Below, in pieces: positions 49,065 to 59,835 of a stretch of DNA of 64,000 bases (position 1 is its first letter; the number at the start of each line of letters is the position of its first letter). The notes under the pieces were generated by a model. That model searched no databases. It saw nothing but the letters and a program-made list of their open reading frames with translations, and was not told where the DNA came from. The DNA is taken from positions 180,275,497-180,339,496 of the forward strand of contig OZ018326.1 of the NCBI GenBank assembly GCA_963969495.1. Reading direction: 5' to 3'. Made by a program: the position numbers and the translations under genes. The stretch comes from Ceratothoa steindachneri. Taxonomy: Eukaryota > Arthropoda > Malacostraca > Isopoda > Cymothoidae.

Positions 49065-49830
49065 AAAACCTCTTTTTCAGCGACACTTTGAGGAAGATGC
49101 ACTGTGGGACCCTCCACAGTTGGTACAGTGGCGAGGATGTTCGCAGTAATGACAATGGTAGGCCTGCGCACAATCTACGCAATGCAAGGGGGTGGCTGCA
49201 GGCAGTGCTCACATTACCAAACGTATAACAATTAAAGCGGCGTCTCGGATTAGACATATAGGGTTTGAGTTGTATTTGTAAGTCACTCGCCTTAATGCGT
49301 TGGGAAATCCCGACAATCAAACGTTAAGAACATCGTTGGTGCGTTCACCCGGATCCCCAAAACGGCTCGGTGTGTTCTAAATGTCAATAATTCGCTGGCT
49401 ATCCAGCTTTGACTGAAACATCTTAGTTCATTACAACGGATAACACCATTCAGTGTTGAAGGTTGGGTGTGATGAGACAGCAATCTCAGAGCGAGGAAGG
49501 GTCTCGATGGCTCGTAAGGAATCATGTTAGGGGCGGGAAGTGAACTACACTACCAGGGCTCTATCATTACGGGTCCACATAGGGCGTGGTTCGCCGCACC
49601 GTTTATCAAAGTTATTACTGACATCAAAATATTAAGTTTTGATAAGGGAATGTTAGATTTCGTTCTAAGGACAGAGGGGCGAAGGTAGTCCAAGTCAGGG
49701 TCTACCTCTGAAGAGAACGGATCTGCTGCGAGAAAGCGAGAAGAACTGGAACGAGATCCAGAAGCACGAGGAGCAGAAGTTGCGAAGTAGTTTTTGTTTT
49801 AATTTTCTCCAAATATTACTATATTATTAG
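49065..49830 (-). mobile_element. LINE-beta-type gag fragment
   Basis: The - strand reads LKPYMSNPRRRFNCYTFGNV, paralleling the LINE-beta gag stretch RRHFNCNQFGHVGRAC at 8.2 kb, and then LVFNE- and SSFSRF-type sequence parallel to the 8.4-8.8 kb N-terminal half. It is strongly decayed: knuckle Cys residues are partly lost. Confidence 0.65.
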
Positions 49831-49894
49831 GGAGGGGAGTTCTCGCGCAGAGTGAAACCCACCTAGGCAGCCACGTCACCCGATGCGAACCCTT

Positions 49895-50090
49895 TGAACC
49901 CATATGGATAAGGGTTTATCTGAATGCAAATCGATAAGGTTTAATCTGAACTCATGGATAAGAGTCAATCTGAAACTATATGGATAAGAGTTCATCTGAA
50001 CCCATATGGTTGAGGGTCCATATGAACTCATATTGATAAGTCAATCTGAACAAACATGGTTAAGGGTTCATCTGAACCCATATGGAAAAA
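49895..50090. repeat. Degenerate tandem repeat, units about 27-31 bp
   Basis: About seven units of the form acccatatggataagggttt plus atctga, with length changes. Confidence 0.9.
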
Positions 50091-50755
50091 AAAGAAGTCA
50101 AAATAGGTTCTAAAAATGAATAGTCATCGACTGCTGTAAGAAGATTCAGCGAGTCTTTATGCTTAATACCCTCTTTTAATGGCATAGAATGGTACGTAAC
50201 CTTTAGGTATTGAGAAAATGGCCATGGGTGTGGTCTTGGTTTTTACTAATTTCGTTCCTCATTCTTTTCCGATTATAATTTACTAAATAGTTTTCCCATG
50301 ACTTCAAAATTTGGAAATTGTTTAAGAATACCGTGAATGAAGCCGTGATAGATGGGGTTACATTCATTATCAGGAGGTGGATTACTAACGTGATTATCGG
50401 AAGTATACGTTGAATGACTGACAAAAGAAATGATGGGTATTGCAACGCTCGGCAAAATCATCATTGCCTAATCGCGTGGGAAATGGCGAAGAAGCAACGT
50501 CATTGTTGCTAATGGGATCAACAAGCGACGGCGAAAGGCTGTTAATCGGCACGTTGTTTGTCGCAAGAAGAGATTAAGGCTTTCCACGCAATTCTGAAGA
50601 CCCTGAAATCTTCTGTAACTGTTGGATTTTGTGACTGAGGGTAGGAAATGGAAAACGTCCTTCATCCCGGTCAAGAAACGATTTTTTCCTCTGAGAAGTT
50701 CAGCGCCCAAAGTTTCAGAACGAGATGATCTGGGTATTGGATGTGGAAGAGATCG
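50091..50755. other. Unannotated glutaminase intron segment
   Basis: AT-rich to moderate GC. ORFs at 50203-50464 and 50468-50710 (- strand) have no recognised domain and no splice context that I trust. Confidence 0.5.
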
Positions 50756-50756
50756 A

Positions 50757-51058
50757 TTTTTTTTTCATTGCGGTAGCCCATCTGGCGACTGCCTACTTGG
50801 GCATAAGTCGCCGTACACAACAAAGCCTACTAATAAGCTATATTAAAAAATAAATAACAATATGTAAATAACAAATAACAACGCTAAAAAAACACAAATG
50901 CTAAAAAAATAACGAGAAAAAGCAAAAAGGCAAGAAGGATGCGTGCTCCGCGTCGGGGGTAGGCCCTCCTCCCCCCGGTGCAGGAACATGCAACCTACAA
51001 AAGGAAACACACAAAAAAAGGTCCAATAAAGTGGAGGAGGCCGGCCTCCCTCCTTCAT
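50757..51058 (-). mobile_element. LINE-alpha 3' tail fragment E
   Basis: The 3' UTR only. It shares 'gtagcccatctggcgactgc', 'ttgggcataagtcgccgtac', 'aataagctatatt' and 'aggaacatgc' with the tails at 47765 and 52944. The A-rich tail on the - strand is next to it at about 50755-50770. Confidence 0.85.
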
Positions 51059-51897
51059 GGAAAGAATGAAAGCCATCAAATGATACAGAGAGGTGTGTTA
51101 GGTTCCAAGGTGAACCCCTTCTGGCAAATCAAGGAAGAGAGACTTGGACAGAGACCTGATCCCGCGAAAACAGAGGAAAAGGTCATCCTGTCCTTGAGGG
51201 ATCCTAATCATATGTTGCTTTTTGCCGGCGGGGTTTCTCTACGAGAGCGTCCAGTGTATTCGTACCAACTAGACGCAAAATCTTGTGCAAAGCCTGGAAT
51301 TCGATTTTGTTTGAACAAAATGGCCTGGAAATTCACATCACCTACCCCACCCAACTTATTGGAGCCTTCCTGGAAGACATGGTAGAGACCAAGATGCACC
51401 AAGCAGGCGCCTCTGATCGATATTCGCAGGAGTAACCCATAGAACACCAACAAGATGCGCTAGGGAACATTTAGTTCCGCAATTATATGTTTCAAATTAC
51501 AGGTAATCCGAGCGATCAACGAAGGCACACTAATTATTGAGTGTGTCAACGATCTTCTATTTCATTAGGGTTGTTTTGATGTATAAATATATTCTGTTTT
51601 ATGGCTCGTTATGTTTGTAACCCTCTAACAAAAGAAAAGAATGAGGAACACAAAATGAACAAGGGTAGAGTGGTTGTGGCACACTACAACTTACTCCACA
51701 CGAAGGATTGCTCCGATTACTACGTATCAATTTTAAACGACCATGATTCGCTACATCTTGGATTTGGGGCGCACTATCGGCAATGGTAGCACCCACACAT
51801 ATCCACACAAATATGAAAATGGAACGGTTCCTCCATCACGAGTAAGGATAATAAGGAAATTGTTTGTATTCCTGGGGTCGTCAATTTACGCACTCAC
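51059..51897. other. Unannotated glutaminase intron segment
   Basis: Open frames on both strands at 51200-51450 (- strand LGLYHVFQEGSNKLGGVGDV; + strand LSLRDPNHMLLFAGGVSLRE) are unusually long for this composition, but neither resembles a family I know. Not called as a gene. Confidence 0.4.
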
Positions 51898-52019
51898 CCT
51901 AAAATATTCTTGAATGAAGTCGAATTTCTCTGAGCTTGACATTTCCGGCTTGACCAAGGAATAGAGAAGCGCGTTTGTAACAATGGAACCCGCGTTAACG
52001 AGCGGATTGTGGGGTTTAT
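51898..52019 (-). CDS. Gls: Glutaminase internal exon (upstream of 44939-45097)
   Basis: 122 nt between acceptor gtctttttccag and donor gtgagt on the - strand. After two bases completing a split codon (GAT if the previous exon ends in G) it encodes KPHNPLVNAGSIVTNALLYS, then LVKPEMSSSEKFDFIQEYFR. KPHNPxVNAGxI is a hallmark of glutaminase; its VNAG Asn corresponds to human Asn335, a substrate contact. The exon ends EYFR and the next begins RMAG, matching the uninterrupted human arrangement (FLNKMAG). Exons coding upstream YVGxEPSG-type sequence were not found up to 64 kb. Confidence 0.93.
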
Positions 52020-52943
52020 CTGGAAAAAGACTTAGTATTACTTCTTGTAGATGGAGCTCAAGAAGAAACTTTACTAAAATTCTTATATTTTAGTATGTAG
52101 GAAAACCCCCGCAAAATTTGTAAGATTAACGTAATCTTTGAAAGAATAGAATCAGATTAAAAGAATTTTCCTTATATTCGGGCCAGGAGTTACTTAATAA
52201 GCCTCATCTTATTAAACAGTTGACAATCGAGATAGAAGGATAATAGCAAACTTATATAAGGAGCAGAAAGCAGATGTAGAAATAAGGGAAGAGAACCCAG
52301 TTTGGGTGCAAATAAGGTGGAAGTGGGATGTCTTTACGCCAGACCCAAATGGGGTATAAAAATATGAGCTAAGAATGTAAACAACTTAAAATATACAGAC
52401 GATACGGAATATTTGTAGACACAGAAAAACTACAGGGGCTGTACGATGAACTAAAAAAACATGCACAAGAAGAGGGTTGAAAAAAAAATCGCAAAAAGAA
52501 AAGAACAACTAAGGGAAAGAATACAATTAGACGAAGAGAGTAAAATGAGTTGAGGGCTTCAATATATAGGAAGTCTGATAATTGAAGATGATACGCCAAA
52601 AATAAATAATAAGCAGCATTACGATGGCGAAGACAGCCTTTGGAAAAAAAACCCACCTCATAACAATCCTCAGTATGAACAATAAAGAATATGATAAAGA
52701 AATTAGAAGTAAGAAAATGTTTAAAAAATACTCAAGATTCCAATTATTGCTGGGCAACAAATGAAAAAGTAATGAAACGACCTGGAATTGAGAGGGAGCC
52801 ATTGAGAGTATTAAGGTGTTCGCTTGGGTCGCAGAGAGAGAAAGAGAGGCGCGGAGGGCGATTGTTTGCACCAGCCGCAGGAATAAATGGCCGAAGAGCA
52901 AGAGGAAGGCGGCCGATGAAATATTGGGATTTATCTGATAAGA
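52020..52943. other. Unannotated glutaminase intron segment
   Basis: AT-rich. ORFs at 52527-52901 (- strand, Leu/Phe-rich) and 52691-52990 (+) look like chance frames. No exon recognised. Confidence 0.5.
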
Positions 52944-53345
52944 GGGGTTTTTTCTTTTCTTTTGGAGCCCATCTGGCGACTGCCTGCTAGGGCATAAGTT
53001 GCTGTAGTCACTACAGCCTACGCCTAGGCTATATTAAAAAACAAAACAAATAAGTAAATAACAAGGATAAAAAAATCATAGACAAGAATAAAAACAAAAA
53101 CCTAACAAGAAGGAAGCGCGTTCCAGCGTCGGGGGTAGGCCCAGGCGCAGGAGCATGCGACCTAAAACAAAGTCAAATAAAGTGGAGGAGGACATCCTCC
53201 TCCAAAAAGTGGTATAATCTACACGTCAGTGTGCACGAACCCATCCCGAGTACAAGGGACAAGCGATAGCGATCCCGCTCGTCTCGGTACTGGGACACGT
53301 AACGTGCGCGAAGATCACCCAGAGTGGTACATTCGACAACAAGGT
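52944..53345 (-). mobile_element. LINE-alpha 3' tail fragment F
   Basis: Same 3' UTR as fragments D2 and E ('cccatctggcgactgcctgc', 'taggctatatt'), preceded on the 5' side by a remnant of the C-terminus (53226-53320, VHTD-type end). On the - strand the 3' end runs into an A-rich tail (ccaaaagaaaagaaaaaacc, 52945-52964). Confidence 0.85.
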
Positions 53346-53389
53346 CTGCTGACCAAAAGGTCGCGTGCCCTCACTTATTCTGATTATGT

Positions 53390-53590
53390 CCTTTCGACTT
53401 TGAAAACTTTGAATAATTGCTGGATTAACCTTGGGAGGACCTTGGCAATTGTACAATTCGAAAGAGAATGTAAAACAAGATAAGGGTTTCAAATTTCGTT
53501 ACAATTGGCTGAGTGTTACAATGTTATTAAAAAAAGAAGCAAAACGTGGACCGACCGACCGACAAGTTGTGACTAAAGAGTCCCAACTTT
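53390..53590. repeat. Left direct repeat flanking the TATAG array
   Basis: Shares with 55590-55730 the ordered blocks 'accttggcaatt', 'ttcgaaagagaatgtaaaa', 'tttcaaatttcgtta', 'gttacaatgttatt', 'aaaacg.ggaccga.c.accga'. Diverged but collinear. Confidence 0.8.
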
Positions 53591-53684
53591 CTAAAAGTTT
53601 ATTAAAAAGCAAAACTAAATTATATTAAAATATATATGGAATTGGAAAGGCGAACAAATGGTCACACCTTAATTGCATAGTAAA

Positions 53685-55535
53685 GAATAGTATAGCATAG
53701 CACATTATAGCATAGTATAACAAAGCATATTATTGCATAGTAGTGCTTATCATATTATAGCATAACATAGTATAGTATAGCAAAACATAGTATAGTAAAG
53801 TATAATATAGTGTAGTATAGTTTATCCTAGCATAGTATAGCCTAGCATAGCACATCCTAGTATAGCCTAATATTGTCTAGAATAGTATAACATTTTATAG
53901 TATAGCCTAGTATAGTCTCGAATAGTAACCTGGCAAAACCTACCTTACCTTAGGATAGCATACCATAGTATTACCTCACCTAGCATAATATAGACTAGCC
54001 TAGATTGCCTATCATAGTATAGTATAACAGTAGATTATGTCATAGCCTAGCCTAGCCTAGTTTAGTATAACCAAGTCTAGCCTATGATTCCCTATAATAG
54101 TAGAATTTACCATACCATACCATAGCGTAGCTAGTATAGTATATAGCCTAGCCTTACATAGTATAGCTTAGCCTGGCATAGTATGACTTAGCCTAGCCTA
54201 GTAGAGAATGTATAGTATGGCCTATCTTAGCCTAGAAACCATAGTAAAGCATGGCCTAACATAGCCTAGCATAGATAGGATAGTAAAGCTTACCATATGA
54301 GCTATACTATGCTATAGCATAGTATATCTCAAGGACGACCCTAGGCCCACAGACCGCATTGCGGCCACTGCTTACTCAGATTCTAATTTTTACGGGTTAT
54401 TTTTTAAGTATATTTTCATTTACTTGGAAAAGCAGATATTGATTTTACTTAATTTTGTGTAAGTCTAATTTTGTTTTTACTGTTAATATACAGGATTTTT
54501 ATAGCATAGACTAGTATAGTCTCGAATAGTAGCCTGGCAAAACCTAGCTAATCGTAGGATAACCTACCATAGTATTACCTCACTTAACAAAATAAAGCCT
54601 GGTATATCTTGGCATAGCACACCCAACCATAGTCTAGCATATCCTATGCTAGCTTATTACGGTACACTAAAATCTAGCTTAGTCTAGCGTAGTATAGTTC
54701 AGCATAGCATAGCATAGCATCATACCCTTGTATAGCCCAGCCTAGTATAGCATAGAATGGCCTAGAAAGGCATAGTATACCATAGCCTAGTATATACTTG
54801 CATATATAGCCTAGCATAGTATATATTAGAATAACCTAGTTTAGTATAGTATACCTGAGCCTATCAGTGTATCCTGGCCTAGCTTATCAAAGTGTAGCCT
54901 AGCTTGCCTAGCAGAGTATAACCTAGCTAGCTTAACAAAGCCTACAATTGTATATTAAAACTTAAGTCATCTTAGCTTACCCTAGTCTAGTATAGCCTAG
55001 CTTAGCCTAATTAACAGGAGCCTAGCTTAGTATATTCTATCTTATCATAGCCTAGTATAGTATATCATAGCCTGACTTATCCTACCCTACCCTAGTTAGT
55101 AGAGTATAGTATATCATAGTATTGCCTAGCCTAGACTAGACTATTAGATCTTGGACTAGGCTTGTATAGCATGCATAACATAACTTAGCCTACCCTAGCA
55201 AAGCCTCGCTTATCCTATTCTGGTATAGCGAAGACTAGCCTAGTGTAGCATAGCTTAGTATATCATAACCTAACTTAGCATACCATAGCGTAGCCTAGCC
55301 TAGAATAGCATAACCTAGCCTAGACATGTATACTATACTATTATACCCTAGTCAAGCATAGCTTATTAATGTCTAGCATTAATAAGCTATGCTATCCTAG
55401 CATAGCATATTATAGCCTAAATTAGCATAGTATATCTTACCCTTGTACATTATATCTTAGCATAGCATAGACTATTCTAGGCTTGCCTAGCAGAGTATAG
55501 TATAGTATAATATAACCTAGTCTAGTCTAGCAGAG
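53685..55535. repeat. Degenerate TATAG/CATAG/CCTAG pentanucleotide array
   Basis: About 1.85 kb built from 5-bp units such as tatag, catag, cctag and cttag, mutated throughout. A unique segment (about 54330-54500) splits it. It contains a 24-bp perfect palindrome (54303-54326) and a hairpin with 17-bp arms and a 5-nt loop (55355-55393). No ORFs of note. Confidence 0.95.
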
Positions 55536-55589
55536 TATCGGACAAAAAGTTACGATGTTATTGCCAAAACAAAGTAATTCCGGGGATAA

Positions 55590-55730
55590 CTTTGATAGGA
55601 CTTTGGCAATTAAATCATTTGAAAGAGAATGTAAAAAAACAATGATTTTAAATTTCGTTAGAATCGACCGAATAGTTACAATGTTATTACAAAAACAAAA
55701 CAAAACGGGGACCGAACAACCGATATAGTG
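55590..55730. repeat. Right direct repeat flanking the TATAG array
   Basis: Counterpart of 53390-53590 in the same orientation, slightly shorter. It also has an internal echo: 'tacgatgttattgccaaaacaaa' at about 55550 resembles 'tacaatgttattacaaaaacaaa' at about 55678. Confidence 0.8.
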
Positions 55731-55799
55731 AGATGTAGTCACTCGCGACCTGACTCGCACGCGACTAAAAAGGTAAAAACAGTCAGGGGAAAAAGGTAG

Positions 55800-58562
55800 T
55801 CGTCACAATAAGGCACAGGCGAGAAAAATTCAGATATAAAGATTGAGAGGCGGCCCCTTGCTCTCATCTCCTGGAGATTCTCCATGATACCCTATCGCCA
55901 AGCGGTATCATAGGCCTTCTCCTGATCGAAAAACACCGTGGCGTAGTGCTACCTACGAAGCAAGGCCTCGCACACGTAATTTTCCAGTCGGAGCAGAGCA
56001 TCCGACGTAGAGTGGAACTTTCAGAAGCCGCACTTTGCTGTCCAGAAAGAAGGCTAATCTAAAATTTACAAATTTCTCCATCAACCTACACATGCAGGAG
56101 GTTAGAGAGATTAGGCGGAAACCGGCAGAGTTAGAGTTATCTCTCCCGGGTTTGCGAAAGTGAGCACAGTAGCGGTCGCCGGGAATATGGGAGGATAGCC
56201 TCTACGCAGATCCGGTTGAACAAATCGAACAGCAAAGGCCATGCCTCGGCTTACTAAGGTGTCGAAGAATGGCGTACAGGACATCGACTGGACCAGGAAG
56301 GGAGTCCGCGCACGAAGTGAGAAGGGAACGGAACTCAATCAAAGTAAACCTGTCGTTGAATGGTTCTCCGCCTCTGAAGGTTTATTCCAATCGGCGGCCT
56401 TCAGCGACCTCACGACGCGTATTGAATGCTGGCGGAGTAGCATCCCGGCTAGAGAATGTGGAGAAAGCGGTCGCGAAGGATTCCGCCACGGACGCGAGGT
56501 TCGAGATTGCGGTCCCATTTTCCTGGAGAACTTGCCCCGAATCCTTTTGACTCGCTTACACACCTCTGCTAGAGGATTCTTCCCGTTAAGTGAAAACACG
56601 TATGCCGCCAAGAAGAGCAGCGGGCGTGCTTCGAAATATACCGGAACCTAGCCCTAGCACGACGAAATGCACCGACAATGAAGTCGTTCGGGCGGCGCTT
56701 ATAGCGCATGTAGGAATAACGCTACTGTTTGAGGACCATCTCACACTCGGCTGACCACCACGGTAACAGTCGGCGTGCAAAACGGCCAGCCTTCTAGGAA
56801 TAGTACTTAGGCCCATGGCGATGAGGTAGGTTCCCGGAGAACTAAATTGCCTTATCTACCGACCTAAACTCCGCGACTGACAGAGAAAACAGTCATTTCC
56901 TAAAATGAGGACCACCCCGCCTGCGCCAGGCATCACCGGGGAGGGAGGGGGGCTATCGGGCGGCAGCAGCCCAGAAAGGGATATTTGAATTTGAAAGTGA
57001 TCACTACCACGGAGATCATCGCCCCCCCCCCCACCCCCTCCCAATATCAGGCCGTGCATCCAGAGAGCACAAAGATAAATCGAGACTAGAAAATGAAGCG
57101 GAACGCGGGGCTGGGTGTAAACCCTATGTGCCACCAGCGCTACCAGGTTGGGTAGAACTCCCAGAAGTGTCCCGAATGGGCGCGGAAACGACCGTGCTCG
57201 TAGGCCTGGAGGGGCTAGGCAGAGGATGTCATTCTTAACGTTGGGGCATAAGACGTCCCATGCAGAGCGGGGCGCGAATAACGAGTAATTGTTTGAAGTC
57301 ACCGGGCTTGAAAACGCCAGGTAACCTGTGAATGAGGTGCCCCGACGTAATCGAAGCCCCTTTTGGTCTGTAGTTTCCCACCAGAGGACGTGCCGATCTT
57401 GGATTGGTCGCATACCGAAATGGCTGCGGCCTCGTCCGTCCCCGCAGCTTCCGCGGAGAGAGAGGAGCCCCGATTCTTTTTGGTCTTTTTTTTTAATCTC
57501 TTTTCTTTTTAGGAGAGGAGGGCGGGGAATGAACCCGCTTCTCCCATCCGCCGGTAGGAGCTCCTCTGCCAGATCGGCTGGCCTCGGCAAGATCCTTCTC
57601 CGAAATAGAGGAGATCCTTCCTCTCCTTGTGAGGCCTCGGTGACTCGAGCCGTCTGAGGACACGGATTCTGTGCTTGGCACTGACCCCGGGTTCGACCCC
57701 AAAGAAGATCCTACCGTCTGGGGCTGGGTCACCTCAGGGACCATGTCTATCTCAAGTATCTCAAGGAGGTCCTTCATGTAGCATCCCTCCACCCAACAAA
57801 CGGTCAATTATGGGCCGTCTGCGTGCTTTCTTGGCAGTCCCCTAGGAAAACAAATGGGGGACTGCCACTATGAAGAGGAAATCGCCCAAAGGCGACTCCA
57901 GAGAAGGGGGGGAGGGGGGGAGTCCTCTGCACCCGTAGGCATACGAGAGGAGTAAACCTTCTCTCCGGTACAAGTAGTTTGGAGGGTCCCCTGCGAAAGC
58001 AATGGGGTTGGACTTCTATTTTTTATGTGGAGCTGCCCGAGGGCGGCTCGGTTGCTGGGAAGGGTAAAGGGAGTGGGTTTATTTTATTCTCATGATCGGT
58101 CATGATGACCCTATTAGTGATACGGGAAGCAATGCTAATCACCCAACGCAGTAGCCCGCTCTGGAAGGGGTGAATATTGGCTCGGCAAAAGCAGCTGCCG
58201 TCATTTGAGGCCACTCCTCCAGCCTATTGGCCTGGCGGCTTCACCTTAGGCTCGGCGTAAAATCGATAGACATTGAAAGAAGAAAGAAAGGCATGTGAGG
58301 AAGGTGTGGGTGAAGGACGTTTTTAAAAACCCACCACCCCAGACCGGAGCTCAGGAGTGAGGGGACGTAGCCCCCTCCCCACTCAGCCCCGATCCGGGAT
58401 AGTTGGGTGAGAGGAAGCTGGTCAGCGTCTACCCTGTGAAATTAGAGGCCGACCAGAGAAAGTTGTGGGGAAAGTGAGGAAGTAGGGGAAAAATACAGGC
58501 TGTCAGAAAAGAAAAGAGGCTAATCTGGGGCCGGACGGGGCGCTGAGTCCGGTCAGCACGTC
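55800..58562 (-). mobile_element. LINE-alpha copy 2 (5' half, internally deleted)
   Basis: On the - strand: leader from 58562; gag N-terminus from about 58100 (MTDHENKINPLPLPFPATEP); gag middle about 57810-57300 with SPPSSPKKK; then a jump at about 57270 from the gag core to its extreme C-terminus, losing about 700 bp including all zinc knuckles; endonuclease end with GSDHFQIQISLSGLLPPDSP (about 57000); RT N-terminal part 56830-55840 with gaps. A frameshift or stop lies in every domain. The leader and gag match copy 1 (1-2290). Confidence 0.8.
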
Positions 58563-59146
58563 TATTCCGGCTGTTAAGATTGCAGGCTTATTGCACTGTC
58601 TTACACACGTGTGTGTGTGTGTGTGTGAGCATGCATGAACGCATGTATGTCAGTGGAGCATAGCTAGGCTGAGTTCTCCCCCCCCCCTCTCTATGGCCCA
58701 CTTTTACCGATCGAAGACTGACCAACTGTTTTATGGTTATACAATGGGAAAAGGGCAGTTGAGCATCGAGACGAGGCGCCGCTCCCCACCTCGGTGGTTT
58801 ATTGTGAGCACATGGGAGTTACGCGTTTTGGACCTTCCCTCGACTCCCCCCCCTTATCATCCCCCAACTCCCCCCTTTCTTATTCCTTGAAAACCCACCC
58901 TGCAGGAGGGACAAACTGTTAAATACCCAAAACCCAATAGAGGGGGGCGGCACCCCGACTGGAGTCAGTTGATTCTGGCTTCAGTCATCATTAAGTCCGC
59001 CATGTTTTTACACCCTCTGAGGAGCCCAACCAGGTCCATACTCATCCATCACCCTTCACCACATCCGAGTCATGTTCACGGGGTCCTCATCGGTGGGGCG
59101 GGGGTATACCCCAATCAAGTTCAAAGTAACCGTATCAAGTACAACC
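58563..59146. other. Spacer and probable jockey-like 5' leader
   Basis: A short (GT)n lies at 58608-58627. The C-rich DNA from about 58830 onward resembles the jockey-like element that follows and may be its 5' UTR. No gene was recognised. Confidence 0.45.
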
Positions 59147-59835
59147 ATGGCAACCAACACGCACCTAATACTGACACACTTTAGAAAAAAACACCCGCCA
59201 CAATCGACCACCACACGCTACTAAACCTAGCCGCCACACACGACACCCCGATCACCAACATCATAAAACTACGCACAGGCCACAAGCTCGTCTTCCGTTC
59301 ACAGGAGGACGCGCTAACCTTCCACGAAAAAAAACCCGTCGAACTCAACATCCACAACCTCACAACAAAACTCGCTGACGGTATCCTAAAGAGATACCAG
59401 ATTCGGGTGACAAGGACCAATCCTTTGTGGCTGGCCTTCACAAATGATGACCTCCGCACTCACCTCCGTCAGGAGTATGGAGAGGAGGTCATCAAGGACC
59501 TGTATTTCAACAGGTCGAAGAACTGGGCAGTGATCACACTGTCCAGCGACAGTACAAAAAACCATGCTGCTAGACCAAGACATCAAGGTCTGCGGCACAC
59601 TTACACACTCACAAAACATTGAAGAACAACACAACATCAGACCCACACAATGCCACCGGTGCTACAAGACCGGACACAACACCAGCACATGCTCAGCAGA
59701 CTTAATCTGCTCAAAGTGCAGTGTAGTGGGGCACCACTACACGTCCTGCACCTCAACGACAGCCCTTTGAGTGAACTGTGACGGCGACCACGTCGCCGTC
59801 AACCCCAGATGCCCTTACCTGAGTAAGGCCCGCCA
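59147..59835 (+). pseudogene. jockey-like ORF1 (gag) with zinc knuckles
   Basis: A start at 59147 (MATNTHLILTHFRKKH) runs into a stop after about 25 codons. In the next frame it continues HHTLLNLAATHDTPITNIIK and LRTGHKLVFRSQEDALTF, then RYQIRVTRTNPLWLAFTNDD, a jockey gag-like RNA-binding region. After another shift come two knuckles: CHRCYKTGHNTSTC (C-x2-C-x4-H-x4-C) and CSKCSVVGHHYTSC (the same spacing), followed by a CDGDHVAVNPRC-type third finger. Several frameshifts. Confidence 0.82.

Noticed and set aside
52527..52901. Leu/Phe-rich 124-codon ORF as a membrane protein
   Set aside because: AT-rich DNA readily yields such frames; no homology recognised and no splice context.
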